Below, one piece after another: positions 31,830 to 40,384 of a DNA stretch of 64,000 nt. Within the stretch, counting starts at the first letter, position 1, and every line of letters begins with the position of its first letter. The translations under genes were made by a program, and so were the position numbers. The notes beneath the pieces were generated by a model that was not told where the DNA came from, did no database searches, and saw only the letters and a program-made list of their open reading frames with translations. Source of the stretch: Planctomycetia bacterium (lineage in GTDB: Bacteria > Planctomycetota > Phycisphaerae > UBA1845 > UTPLA1); contig CP054187.1 of NCBI GenBank assembly GCA_015200345.1, positions 3,332,470 to 3,396,469 on the forward strand, read 5' to 3'.

Positions 31830-32603
31830 ATGTCGGACGATTTCGTATTACTCGAAAAAGAGGGTGCGGTGGCCGTCCTGCGGCTGAACCGGCCGGACGT
31901 GCTGAACGCCTTGAACATTCCAACGATGGATCGGTTGATCACGCTGATGGAATCGCTGGACGGCGATCGATCCGTGCATTGCATCGTGCTGACGGGCAGC
32001 GACAAGGCGTTCGCGGCCGGTGCGGACATCAAGGAGATGGCCGAGGCCAGCGTGATGGACATGTACGAGCGGAACAACCTCGCGCGGTGGGAGCGGATCA
32101 AGCGCGTGCGTACGCCGATCATCGCGGCGGTGAGCGGGTTCTGCCTGGGCGGAGGCTGTGAGCTGGCGATGCACTGCGACATCATCACGGCCAGCGAGAC
32201 GGCGAAGTTCGGCCAGCCGGAGATCAATCTCGGCGTGATGCCGGGGGCGGGCGGCACGCAGCGATTGAGCAAAGTGGTGGGGAAATACCGGGCGATGGAG
32301 TTGATTCTGACGGGGCGGTTCTTCGACGCGAACGAGGCGCTGCGACTGGGGTTGGTGACGCATGTGTGGCCGGTAAAGTCGTACCTGAAGGAGACGCTGG
32401 CGTTGGCGCAGCAGATCGCGGAGAAATCGCCGGTGGCGACGCGCGTGGCGAAGGAAGCGGTGCTGCGGGCATTCGAGACGGGCCTGTCGGACGGGCTGGA
32501 ATACGAGCGGAAATTGTTCTACATGCTGTTTGCGACGGAGGATCAGAAAGAGGGCATGAAGGCGTTTGTCGAGAAGAGAAAGCCGACGTACACGGGGCGG
32601 TAG
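31830..32603 (+). CDS. Enoyl-CoA hydratase (crotonase family), PaaF-like
   Basis: A 257-residue crotonase that hydrates trans-2-enoyl-CoA. Both catalytic glutamates are present: Glu111 in GGGCELAMHCDI and Glu131 in FGQPEINLGVMPGAGGTQRL, 20 residues apart as in classical hydratases. The CoA-binding region is FAAGADIKEMAEAS. The C-terminal helix ends QKEGMKAFVEKRKPTYTGR, the usual family ending. Start ATG at 31830. It belongs to the beta-oxidation set downstream (33310-36696) but is separated from it by the repeat-flanked four-helix-bundle gene. The substrate could be fatty or phenylacetate-derived acyl-CoA. Confidence 0.92.
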   Translation: MSDDFVLLEKEGAVAVLRLNRPDVLNALNIPTMDRLITLMESLDGDRSVHCIVLTGSDKAFAAGADIKEMAEASVMDMYERNNLARWERIKRVRTPIIAAVSGFCLGGGCELAMHCDIITASETAKFGQPEINLGVMPGAGGTQRLSKVVGKYRAMELILTGRFFDANEALRLGLVTHVWPVKSYLKETLALAQQIAEKSPVATRVAKEAVLRAFETGLSDGLEYERKLFYMLFATEDQKEGMKAFVEKRKPTYTGR

Positions 32604-32611
32604 GGCGAAAG

Positions 32612-32661
32612 TCAAGGGATCAAAGGTTCAAAGGTTCAAGGGTTTAAGGGTTCAAGGGTTT
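32612..32661 (+). repeat. Left AAGGTTCA repeat arm flanking the four-helix-bundle gene
   Basis: About five degenerate 9-10 nt units (AAAGGTTCA, AAGGTTCAAG, GGTTTAAG, GGTTCAAG) fill the gap between the crotonase stop and the ATG at 32662. Its segment 32626-32644, GTTCAAAGGTTCAAGGGTT, is the exact reverse complement of 33212-33230 beyond the gene, so the two arms could pair over 19 bp in RNA. Confidence 0.85.
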
Positions 32662-33183
32662 ATGGGTGACAAGGTTCGAAACTTTGAAGACCTCGCCGTT
32701 TATCAAAATGCCCGAACACAGGCCAACGAAATATACCGACTGACGCGCGAGGGGACCTTCTCGCGTGATTTCGGTCTCGTGGATCAGATACGCCGAGCCG
32801 CTGTTTCGGTTATCTCAAACATCGCCGAAGGATACGAGCGAGGCAGCAACGCCGAGTTGGTGCAATACCTTTATATTGCCAAAGGTTCATGCGGTGAGGT
32901 CCGCGCTCAACTCATGATCGCGTGCGACCAGCACTACATTGATCAGGCAACGCATGATCGGCTGAAAGACAATTCGCGTCGCATCAGTGCCATGCTTGCG
33001 AATCTGATTACCTATGTGCGTACCTCCGGAATGCAAGGACCGAAACATCGCCCACGGGAAAGGCCGCTCTCCAAAGAATTGCAGGCACTGTTAGGCAAGT
33101 TCGCACCCAAGTCGCCATACACACGGAATTCAACGGAGGACGCCACATCCGAAGACCAGGCACCTGACCGACCAACCCCTTAA
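32662..33183 (+). CDS. Four-helix bundle protein, 23S rRNA intervening sequence (IVS) type
   Basis: A 173-residue protein whose first 120 residues are the IVS-type four-helix bundle: FEDLAVYQNARTQANEIYRL, DQIRRAAVSVISNIAEGYER and AELVQYLYIAKGSCGEVRAQ are the diagnostic segments. Related proteins are encoded in intervening sequences of 23S rRNA genes and, as Avd, with diversity-generating retroelements; their own biochemical role is not settled. The C-terminal 50 residues are Pro/Arg-rich and specific to this copy. The ATG at 32662 is chosen at the family N-terminus, although the frame is open through the left repeat arm. The base composition is visibly less GC-rich than both neighbours, and the gene is bracketed by inverted repeats, which suggests it was inserted as a unit. 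Confidence 0.9.
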   Translation: MGDKVRNFEDLAVYQNARTQANEIYRLTREGTFSRDFGLVDQIRRAAVSVISNIAEGYERGSNAELVQYLYIAKGSCGEVRAQLMIACDQHYIDQATHDRLKDNSRRISAMLANLITYVRTSGMQGPKHRPRERPLSKELQALLGKFAPKSPYTRNSTEDATSEDQAPDRPTP

Positions 33184-33203
33184 CGAGTTACCGCTAGCCC
33201 GTG

Positions 33204-33231
33204 CACCTTTGAACCCTTGAACCTTTGAACT
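33204..33231 (+). repeat. Right inverted repeat arm flanking the four-helix-bundle gene
   Basis: CACCTTTGAACCCTTGAACC followed by TTTGAACT. Bases 33212-33230 are the exact reverse complement of 32626-32644 (19 nt). It lies 20 nt after the stop codon. A further short direct repeat of ATCTGCAT follows at about 33237-33261. Confidence 0.85.
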
Positions 33232-33309
33232 GTTCTGCATCTGCATCCGCAGCATCTGCATGACCGCTTTCATTTGCAAACAGCCTGGAATTCATCCACA
33301 ATCCCCTCC

Positions 33310-34104
33310 ATGTCTACGAAGTCCTACGAAACAATCCTGGTCGCCGACGCCGACGGCGTACGCACGATCACGCTCAACCGCCCCGACGATCTGAACGCCA
33401 TCGATGACCGCGTCACGAGCGAGTTGCAGGCCGAACTGAAGGCCGTCGCAAAGGACCGCGCCGTGCGCTGCCTCGTGCTGACCGGCGCGGGCCGCGCGTT
33501 CTGCGCGGGGCAGGATCTCAAGAGCGTTCAGTCGCGCGAGGGGGCCTTTGACTTTACCGCGGCGCTGCGCCGCCGATACAACCCGATCGTCTCGGCCATG
33601 GCGAGTCTGGCCATCCCGACGATCGCCAGCGTGAACGGCGTGGCGGCCGGGGCGGGGTGGAGCTTGGCCCTGTCGTGCGATCTGCGGATCGCGTCGGCAA
33701 AGGCGAAATTTGTCAGCGCCTTTTCCAAAATCGGGCTGGTTCCGGATAGCGGAATGACGTGGATTTTGCCGCGTTTGGTAGGGTTGTCTCGTGCCCTGGA
33801 GATCGCCTGGATCGGTGATCCCATTCCGGCGGAAACGGCCTTACAATGGGGTTTGGTCAATCGGGTGGCCGCTCCGGAGGAATTGGAGAAGGCGACGCGC
33901 GAGCTGGCCACGGCGCTGGCGCGGTCGGCGACGAAGGGCCTGTCGCTGACCAAGCGGGCGATGCTGGCGGGGTTGTCGCGCGATCTGGACGGTCAGTTGG
34001 AATCCGAGGCGTTGTTGCAGGGCACGGCGGGTCAGACGCGGGATTACGCCGAGGGTGTGAAGGCATTTATTGAAAAGCGGGCTCCGGAGTTCACTGGTGA
34101 GTAA
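33310..34104 (+). CDS. Crotonase-family isomerase/hydratase, PaaG-like
   Basis: A 264-residue crotonase. One catalytic position is Asp146 in KIGLVPDSGMTWILPRLVG, and the hydratase glutamate of the preceding motif is replaced (GAGWSLALSCDL). This is the arrangement of PaaG-type 2-(1,2-epoxy-1,2-dihydrophenyl)acetyl-CoA isomerases rather than ordinary hydratases. The CoA-binding loop is FCAGQDLKSVQS. The start ATG at 33310 gives the family N-terminus KSYETILVADADGVRTITLN. The next gene overlaps by 8 nt, so the two are cotranscribed. A general enoyl-CoA isomerase role is possible, because the phenylacetyl-CoA epoxidase genes are not in the window. Confidence 0.88.
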   Translation: MSTKSYETILVADADGVRTITLNRPDDLNAIDDRVTSELQAELKAVAKDRAVRCLVLTGAGRAFCAGQDLKSVQSREGAFDFTAALRRRYNPIVSAMASLAIPTIASVNGVAAGAGWSLALSCDLRIASAKAKFVSAFSKIGLVPDSGMTWILPRLVGLSRALEIAWIGDPIPAETALQWGLVNRVAAPEELEKATRELATALARSATKGLSLTKRAMLAGLSRDLDGQLESEALLQGTAGQTRDYAEGVKAFIEKRAPEFTGE

Positions 34105-35362
34105 CGAACGCGTGTTGGGTGTGATCGGTGCAGGGACGATGGGCGGTGGGATTGCGCACGCCGCCGCGGCGGGCGGTTTCAAGGTGATGTGCACCGATAC
34201 CGATCCGAAGCTGGTGGAACAGGCGTTCGGGAAGATCCGCGAGCGGCTGGATTCGAGCGTGTCGAAGGGGCGGATTTCTTCGCGCGAGCGCGACGAGATC
34301 GCCGCGAGGCTGCACGTCTGCAAAGGGTACGATGCCTTCTCCGATGCCGAGTGCGTGATCGAGGCGGCGCCGGAAGACCTCGCGCTGAAAAAGAAGATCT
34401 TTGCCGAGTTGGACAAGTTGCCGGCGAAGGTGCTGCGCGCGTCGAACACGTCGAGCCTGTCGATCGCTAAAATCGCCGAAGGGTTGAAGCACGCCGATCG
34501 CGTGCTGGGGCTGCATTTTTTCAACCCGGCCCCGGTGATGCAACTGATCGAGCTGGTGCAGGCGCCGCAGACCAGCGCGCAATCGGTGGTCGATGCTCGC
34601 GCGGTCTGCGCCAAGCTGGACAAGACCGCGGTCAAGGTGAAGGATTCGCCCGGTTTCATCGGCAACCGCGTCAATCGCCCCTTTTATCTCGAAGCGCTGC
34701 GCCTGCTGGAGACGGGCGAGGGCGACATCCGCACGATCGATTCGGCGCTCAAGTCCGTTGGCGATTTCAAAATGGGCGCGTTTGAACTGCTCGATCTCAT
34801 CGGGCTGGACATCAATCTCAAGGTGACCGAGTCGGTTTACAACGACTTCAACAGGCCCGCCCGGTTCGCGCCGAACGCCATTCAGCAAAAATTGGTGCAG
34901 TCCGGCAAGCTCGGCCGCAAGACCGGCTGCGGTTTTTACGATTACTCCAACGGCGATCCGGTCCCGGCGTATGAGAGCCGGCCGAAATCGACATCCGGCT
35001 GGAAGCCCAGCGCGGCCGTGTCGGAACTTGCCAAGGTGCTCGACAAGCCTGCCGACCGCGCCATGTGGCTCTTCGCCCGCGTGTGGACGGCCGTCGTCAA
35101 TGAAGCGGCGCACGTGGCGAACACGATCGCCCTGGCGCGTGACGTGAACCTGACGATGGAACTTGGGTTTGCCTATCCGCAGGGGCCGCTGGCGCTGGCG
35201 GACTTCGTCGGGCTGGACGTGGTTCAGGCGTTGTTGTCGGAATTCTTCAAGGAGACCGGCGGCGATGAGCGCTACGCCCCGAATCCGCTGCTGGATGAAC
35301 TGGTCCGCGCCGGCCACCTCGGCGAGAAGACGGCGCACGGGTTTCTGTATCATTCGCTGTGA
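34097..35362 (+). CDS. 3-hydroxyacyl-CoA dehydrogenase (PaaH/FadB-like, NAD+)
   Basis: A 421-residue dehydrogenase that oxidises 3-hydroxyacyl-CoA to 3-oxoacyl-CoA. The N-terminal Rossmann domain has GVIGAGTMGGGIAHAAAAGG; catalytic His and Glu are in LHFFNPAPVMQLIELVQ; the hinge KVKDSPGFIGNRVNRPFYLE leads to a first 3HCDH C-terminal domain and then a second one (about 320-421, AHVANTIALARDVNLTMELG), as in PaaH. The GTG start at 34097 overlaps the previous gene by 8 nt; there is no better in-frame start. Together with the crotonases and thiolase it completes a beta-oxidation cycle, apart from acyl-CoA dehydrogenase, which is not in the window. Confidence 0.92.
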   Translation: MSNERVLGVIGAGTMGGGIAHAAAAGGFKVMCTDTDPKLVEQAFGKIRERLDSSVSKGRISSRERDEIAARLHVCKGYDAFSDAECVIEAAPEDLALKKKIFAELDKLPAKVLRASNTSSLSIAKIAEGLKHADRVLGLHFFNPAPVMQLIELVQAPQTSAQSVVDARAVCAKLDKTAVKVKDSPGFIGNRVNRPFYLEALRLLETGEGDIRTIDSALKSVGDFKMGAFELLDLIGLDINLKVTESVYNDFNRPARFAPNAIQQKLVQSGKLGRKTGCGFYDYSNGDPVPAYESRPKSTSGWKPSAAVSELAKVLDKPADRAMWLFARVWTAVVNEAAHVANTIALARDVNLTMELGFAYPQGPLALADFVGLDVVQALLSEFFKETGGDERYAPNPLLDELVRAGHLGEKTAHGFLYHSL

Positions 35363-35493
35363 GGGCTGCACGGTGATTGCGGCCCGGGCGACGCGCCTGG
35401 GTGCCGTGATTTGAAACGCGCTGGAACAAAACGTACCTCCCCGGCGAGACGCCGGTGCCACATAGTTGTCTTTTGTTGTCCTGAAGCGTCCCC

Positions 35494-36696
35494 ATGCGAT
35501 ACGCCGTCGTTGTTGACACCATCCGCACGCCCATCGGTCGCCATCGCGGCGCGCTGGCGCCGGTGCGGCCCGATGATCTTGGCGCGATCGTCATCCGCGA
35601 ACTGGTCGCGCGCACGAAACTGGATCCCGTCCTGATCGACGACGTCTACTGGGGCGCGGCCAACCAGGCCGGGGAGGACAATCGCAACGCGGCGCGAATG
35701 GCCGTGCTGCTGGCCGGTTTGCCCGACAGCGTGCCGGGCACGACGGTGAATCGGCTCTGCGCGAGCGGGTTGGAGGCAGTGGCGATCAGCGCGCGGATGA
35801 TCGAGGCGGGTCACGGCGACGTGTTCATCGCCGGCGGCTGCGAGTCGATGAGCCGCGCGCCGCTGGTGCTGCCCAAGCCGGACGAGGCGTTCGTGCGCGG
35901 CAATCAGACGATGTACGATACGACGCTGGGCTGGCGGATGACCAATCCGAAACTGGCGGCGCGGTACCAGCCGTTCAGCATGGGTGAGACGGCCGAGAAC
36001 GTGGCCGAGCGATATAGGATTTCGCGCGAGGATCAGGACGCCTTCGCGTTGCAGAGTCAGCAACGCGCGGCGGCGGCGATCAACGCCGGTCGGCTGGCCG
36101 AGGAAATCGTGCCGGTGGAGATCGACTTGGGCCGCGGTAAAAAGACGATCGTATCAGTGGACGAGCACCCGCGGCCCGAGACGACGCTGGCCGATCTGGC
36201 GAAGCTCAAGCCGGCCTTTCGCGAAGGCGGCACGGTGACGGCCGGGAACAGTTCGGGTTTGAATGACGGCGCGGCAGGGCTGCTGCTGATGGAAGCGGAG
36301 ACGGCGAAACGACTCGGGCACAAGCCGCTGGTGGTGGTCCGTGCGTCGGCGTCGGCCGGGGTTGATCCGTCGTGCATGGGCCTCGGTCCGATCCCGGCGA
36401 CAAAGAAAGCGCTGACCCGCGCGGGGTGGAGCGTCGGTGAACTTGATTTGATCGAACTGAACGAGGCATTCGCGGCGCAGGCGCTGGCGTGCGTGCGCGA
36501 GCTGGGGCTGGACGCGGCGAAGGTGAACGTGAATGGCGGCGCGATCGCGCTGGGTCACCCGTTGGGTTGCAGCGGGGCGCGTCTGGCCGGGACGCTGGCG
36601 CGCGAAATGGTCCGTCGCAAGGCGCGGCGCGGGCTGGCGACGCTGTGCGTCGGCGTAGGACAGGGGCTTAGCGTGCTGTTCGAACGACCGGAATGA
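35494..36696 (+). CDS. Acetyl-CoA acyltransferase (thiolase), PcaF/PaaJ-like
   Basis: A 400-residue thiolase. Catalytic residues are Cys89 ([13 protein letters not shown]), His355 ([15 protein letters not shown]) and Cys385 ([12 protein letters not shown]), with [10 protein letters not shown] in between. The insert containing [20 protein letters not shown] and the N-terminal [20 protein letters not shown] are typical of the beta-ketoadipyl-CoA/3-oxoacyl-CoA thiolase group. It follows the dehydrogenase after a 131-nt spacer in the same direction. Substrate chain length or aromatic origin cannot be settled from the sequence. Confidence 0.93.
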   Translation: MRYAVVVDTIRTPIGRHRGALAPVRPDDLGAIVIRELVARTKLDPVLIDDVYWGAANQAGEDNRNAARMAVLLAGLPDSVPGTTVNRLCASGLEAVAISARMIEAGHGDVFIAGGCESMSRAPLVLPKPDEAFVRGNQTMYDTTLGWRMTNPKLAARYQPFSMGETAENVAERYRISREDQDAFALQSQQRAAAAINAGRLAEEIVPVEIDLGRGKKTIVSVDEHPRPETTLADLAKLKPAFREGGTVTAGNSSGLNDGAAGLLLMEAETAKRLGHKPLVVVRASASAGVDPSCMGLGPIPATKKALTRAGWSVGELDLIELNEAFAAQALACVRELGLDAAKVNVNGGAIALGHPLGCSGARLAGTLAREMVRRKARRGLATLCVGVGQGLSVLFERPE

Positions 36697-36724
36697 GCTG
36701 CATTTCGAGGTTGGCGGTTCATCG

Positions 36725-37615
36725 ATGGGAAAAACAGCGGTGCGGGTTTGCCGATTGGCGGTGTACCTGTTGCCGCTCTGCGCGGGCTGCGTGCCCGCGC
36801 GCGTTGAATTCAGCGGCGAATCGCTCGGCGTCGACACCACCCGGCGCGCCGCCTGGGCCGATCGCGTCGACTGGTCGGACTGGGGGGCGTTTCTCTCGTC
36901 GGCGGCGACGGATCAGGGCATTGACCGTGCCGGAGCTGCGGCACAACGCCGGCGGCTGCACCGCTTTCTGTCAATGCTCGCGGAAATCGGCCCGCAGCTC
37001 ACGCCGCGCCTGTTCGCCGCGCGCGATCATCAACTTGCCTATTACATCAACGCCTACAACGCCGCGATTCAGTTTACGAACGACGCCCTGCTGGCCAACA
37101 ATTACCTGCCGGCCTGGAAAGCGACGATGCGCGACACAGCGTATTCGTTCACCATCGACGGCCGCCGACGCACCCCGGCCGATCTGCGCCGCGAGGCGAT
37201 AAAGCTGGCCGGCGATGATTGGCGCGTGATCTTTGCCCTGTCCGACGGCCGTGCATTCGGACCGCCGCTTTGGAAACGGCCGTACCTGGGGGACATGCTG
37301 GATGGCCAGTTGGACGACGCCGTGCGCCGTGCGATCGCGTCGCCGCGCGTCGTGGTCATGAGCCACACCGATATCAAGCAGCTGAAGCTTTGGTGGGGGT
37401 TGTACGAGATTCGCGATCGAATGGTGGCGGATTATGAAATGCGAACCGGGGCGAAGGGCGCGGTTGTGCTAAACGCGTTGTTGCATTGGGCTGATCCGCT
37501 GCGCCGATCAGAGTTGCAGGGGGCCGTGGGATATCCCATCGGGTCGATGCGCGACGACGCATCGTTTGACTCCGCGCAACAAACCCTTGCGGGGGCCGAC
37601 GGGCCGGCGCGTTAG
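36725..37615 (+). CDS. DUF547 domain lipoprotein
   Basis: A 296-residue exported protein with a lipoprotein signal: VYLLPLCAGC, lipidated Cys22. The DUF547 core covers about 85-260, with HQLAYYINAYNAAIQFTNDA, a Trp-rich segment around LPAWKATMRDTAYSFTIDGR and RPYLGDMLDGQLDDAVRRAI. DUF547 proteins are widespread in Planctomycetota and proteobacteria, and their function is unknown; some resemble papain-like or transglutaminase folds. The visible NAYN and H..DIKQLKLWW segments are the conserved parts. The start ATG at 36725 leaves 28 nt after the thiolase stop, so it may share that operon. The 3' end overlaps the ACT gene by 4 nt. Confidence 0.85.
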   Translation: MGKTAVRVCRLAVYLLPLCAGCVPARVEFSGESLGVDTTRRAAWADRVDWSDWGAFLSSAATDQGIDRAGAAAQRRRLHRFLSMLAEIGPQLTPRLFAARDHQLAYYINAYNAAIQFTNDALLANNYLPAWKATMRDTAYSFTIDGRRRTPADLRREAIKLAGDDWRVIFALSDGRAFGPPLWKRPYLGDMLDGQLDDAVRRAIASPRVVVMSHTDIKQLKLWWGLYEIRDRMVADYEMRTGAKGAVVLNALLHWADPLRRSELQGAVGYPIGSMRDDASFDSAQQTLAGADGPAR

Positions 37616-38067
37616 CGCCGACTGACCGATTTATTCCACCGGCCATCGGGCTTCTCGCGCAGGGCCGTCTTCTTCGGCGCGATGAGCTTCAGGGCTTTTT
37701 GCAGATTGTCCACTTTGAAGATGCCGATCGTCCGTCCGCCGCGTGCACCGCTCGTCACGTAGGCATATTTAATGCTGACATGGTTGGAATTGAGCCGGGC
37801 GCACAGATCGGCCAGCGCACCGGGCCGATTCGGCATCTCGGCCATCAGGACTTCGGTCTCGGTCGTGGGGATGTTCAGCCGCTTGAGCACCGCGCGCGAT
37901 TTGACCACGTCTTCCGCGACGAACCGAAACACGCCGTGCTCGATGCTGTCCATCAACGTCAACGCGATGAGGTTGATCTTGCTGTGTGCCAACTCATCGC
38001 AGATCTGCGAGAGGATGCCGGGCTTGTTGACCAGAAACACCGAGAATTGCGTGCAGGCCTGGGTCAT
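37612..38067 (-). CDS. Tandem ACT domain protein
   Basis: A 151-residue protein of two ACT domains in tandem with no enzyme domain. The first opens QFSVFLVNKPGILSQICDEL, the second VLMAEMPNRPGALADLCARL; both have the small-molecule-binding turn with Pro-Gly. It ends with a basic tail (about 120-151). Such stand-alone ACT proteins bind amino acids and act as allosteric sensors. The start ATG at 38067 has AAGGAA about 7 nt upstream; a longer frame upstream lacks similarity. It lies 128 nt downstream of the tryptophan dioxygenase gene on the same strand, so sensing an aromatic amino acid is a reasonable but untested idea. Confidence 0.88.
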   Translation of the reverse strand: MTQACTQFSVFLVNKPGILSQICDELAHSKINLIALTLMDSIEHGVFRFVAEDVVKSRAVLKRLNIPTTETEVLMAEMPNRPGALADLCARLNSNHVSIKYAYVTSGARGGRTIGIFKVDNLQKALKLIAPKKTALREKPDGRWNKSVSRR

Positions 38068-38195
38068 GGCAATTCCTTTTCGTAGGGCTTCTTCACGGCG
38101 GTGGCGCGGCGCGATCCACGACGCCGCAACGGGATTATACCGCGCGATTCGGCCCGCGCGCCGCGCGGCCGCTTCGACGAATCGGCGCAGGTCGT

Positions 38196-38984
38196 TCAAA
38201 GCTGATGCCGGATCGCCCACAGATCGTGAAACACCGGATGGAAGAGCGACCGCTTGAGAAACTCAACGCCGAGGCTGCCGCCGGTGCCTTTCTTGTTGCC
38301 GATCGTGCGCTCGACGAGTTTCACGTGGCGGTAGCGCCATTCCTGCAAGCCCTCATCGAAATCGGTCATCAGCTCGAACAGGATGGCGACGTCCTTCGCC
38401 CGGCGGTACAGGTCCAGCAGAGCGGCCTGCACGCGCTCGTCGGGCGCGTTGCTCTGCGTCACATCGCGACGTTTCAACTCGAGCGGGATGGTTGCTCCCC
38501 GCTGTTCCAGAAAATCATAGAAATGATCAATGACGCTCCGCTCGCCGAGGCGGCGAACGACGGCTGCGTAGCCGGCGGTGTCCTTGCCGTACAGCGCGGC
38601 GAAGTCCATGTCGCGGCGCTTGTAGCCGAGGGCGAACTCCAGCTCCCGGAATTGCGCCGACTGAAAGCCAGAGGCCGTCTCCAGCCGATCGCGAAAGCTG
38701 CTGAACGACATCGGCGTCATGGTTTCGAGGATGTCGAGCTGGCCGACGAGGGTTTTCATCACCGTGCGAGCGCGTTTGAAAGTGTGGATCGCGCCGTACA
38801 GATCGTTCGAGGAGAAGTCGCGCTTGATCTTGTCCAGTTCGTGCAGGAGTTGCTTGAACCAAAGCTCGTAGACTTGATGCACGACGATGAACAGCATCTC
38901 GTCATGCTCCGGCGGGCTGGACCGCGGCTGCTGAAGCGCGAGGAGCTTCTCCAGTTCCAGATAGCTCGTATAGGTAAGCGACAT
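38196..38984 (-). CDS. kynA: Tryptophan 2,3-dioxygenase
   Basis: A 262-residue heme enzyme that opens the indole ring of tryptophan to N-formylkynurenine. Key motifs: TYTSYLELEKLLALQQPRSS, HDEMLFIVVHQVYELWFKQL with the active-site His (about residue 36), SFSSFRDRLETASGFQSAQF for substrate contacts, and EWRYRHVKLVERTIG with the axial heme His (about 220). The length is close to bacterial enzymes of about 280-300. GGAGG lies 8 nt before the ATG. It follows kmo after 18 nt, in one transcript with kmo and probably the deiodinase-like gene. Kynureninase and formamidase are not in the window. Confidence 0.95.
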   Translation of the reverse strand: MSLTYTSYLELEKLLALQQPRSSPPEHDEMLFIVVHQVYELWFKQLLHELDKIKRDFSSNDLYGAIHTFKRARTVMKTLVGQLDILETMTPMSFSSFRDRLETASGFQSAQFRELEFALGYKRRDMDFAALYGKDTAGYAAVVRRLGERSVIDHFYDFLEQRGATIPLELKRRDVTQSNAPDERVQAALLDLYRRAKDVAILFELMTDFDEGLQEWRYRHVKLVERTIGNKKGTGGSLGVEFLKRSLFHPVFHDLWAIRHQL

Positions 38985-39002
38985 CGGGCGACCTCCAATT
39001 GG

Positions 39003-40343
39003 TCAGGTGGCCAGCACCAGGATGCAGGCAAGCAGGGCCAGCACGACGACCAGCCCGATCGCTGCGAGCACGATGGCCTGATCCTGCGCCCGCGCCTTGC
39101 GCCGCGCCTCGGCATACGGGATCCTCGTGAAGCTGACCATGGTGTAGAGCGGCGTGTACCAGCCCGGAAACAGCTTGTGCAGCGTCCGCTCCAGTTTTTT
39201 CCTGGCGTGAAAAGCGCGGGACGCGGTTTTGTCCCGCATCTCGATAAAATTCTCAATCGCCAGATCCGCCAGCGCGTCGGTGTTCGGCTTGCGAAGCGCT
39301 TCGTACTCGGCGAACGCGCGCCCGTAATCCGGCGCGAAACGCTCCATGCACTCGGTCAGGGCAACGCAGTCCTCGAAGGCCGCGTTCATCCCCTGCCCGT
39401 AGAACGGCACGACGGCGTGGCAGGCATCGCCGACCAGCGCGACCTTGTCGCGATGGTGCCACGGAGCGCAGCGCACCGTGACCATCGAGCCGATGGGATT
39501 GTCGCGAAAGTCCTTCAGCAGCGCCGGCATCAACGGCACGGCGTCGGGAAATTGCGCATCGAAGAACCGCCGCACGTCGTCGTCGGTGCGGACCGCCGCG
39601 AAACTCGACGGACCCTCAAACGGCCAGAAGAGCGTGCAGGTGAAGGATCCGTCCGGGTTCGGCAGGGCGATCATCATGAAGCTGTGCCGCGGCCAGATGT
39701 GCAAGGCGTGCTTTTCCATCGCGAAGCCGCCGCCGGCGGCGGGGGGAATGGTCAGTTCCTTGTAGCCGTGGTGGAGATAGCTTTGGGAGTAGTCAAAGCG
39801 ATTCAATTTCTGCATCGATCCGCGCACGGCGGAATATGCTCCGTCGACGCCGATGACGATCCGCCCCGTTGACAGGATTACTTCATTTGTCTCGGTATTG
39901 ACAAGGCGCGCCCGGGGGGCGTCGAGGTCCACGTCGATGCAGCGATGGTTGAAATGCACGCGCACGCCGGGATGCTTCCGTGCCGCGTCGAGGGCGATGG
40001 TGTTCAGCACGCCGCGACCAATGGAGTTGATGCAGCGCGACGGGTCCTTGTCGTAGGGCTGGAAGAGGGTCTGGCCGCCGAGCGTGTGAATCATGCGACC
40101 GCGCATCGGGATGGCGCTCCGGAGAACGTCATCGGCGATTCCGATGCGCGCGAGGGCGTCGATGCCGCGCGTGGACAGGGCGAGGTTGATCGACCGGCCG
40201 CCGACGAGATTCCCCGCGTGCGGATCGGGCCGCCGTTCGTAAAGATCGAGTTCGTATCCGGCCTGGCCGAGGTGCGCGGCGAGCAGCGCGCCGGCCAGCC
40301 CGCTGCCGATGAGCGTGAGAGGGGGTTTATCGCCTTCCGCCAT
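39003..40343 (-). CDS. kmo: Kynurenine 3-monooxygenase with C-terminal membrane helix
   Basis: A 446-residue FAD monooxygenase making 3-hydroxykynurenine. The FAD-binding LIGSGLAGALLAAHLGQAGY opens the protein, with GRSINLALSTRGIDAL and the second FAD motif VALVGDACHAVVPFYGQGMN. The C-terminus has a hydrophobic helix of about 23 residues (QAIVLAAIGLVVVLALLACI, then LVLAT) at the very end, recalling the membrane tail of eukaryotic KMO. The start ATG at 40343 (MAEGDKPPLTLIGSG) is chosen at the family N-terminus; longer frames upstream extend antisense into other sequence. It is cotranscribed with kynA (18-nt gap) and lies 41 nt behind the deiodinase-like gene. Confidence 0.95.
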   Translation of the reverse strand: MAEGDKPPLTLIGSGLAGALLAAHLGQAGYELDLYERRPDPHAGNLVGGRSINLALSTRGIDALARIGIADDVLRSAIPMRGRMIHTLGGQTLFQPYDKDPSRCINSIGRGVLNTIALDAARKHPGVRVHFNHRCIDVDLDAPRARLVNTETNEVILSTGRIVIGVDGAYSAVRGSMQKLNRFDYSQSYLHHGYKELTIPPAAGGGFAMEKHALHIWPRHSFMMIALPNPDGSFTCTLFWPFEGPSSFAAVRTDDDVRRFFDAQFPDAVPLMPALLKDFRDNPIGSMVTVRCAPWHHRDKVALVGDACHAVVPFYGQGMNAAFEDCVALTECMERFAPDYGRAFAEYEALRKPNTDALADLAIENFIEMRDKTASRAFHARKKLERTLHKLFPGWYTPLYTMVSFTRIPYAEARRKARAQDQAIVLAAIGLVVVLALLACILVLAT

Positions 40344-40384
40344 GCGGAGGGATTGTAACGGGGCCAGCCGCTGCTGCGCAATGC

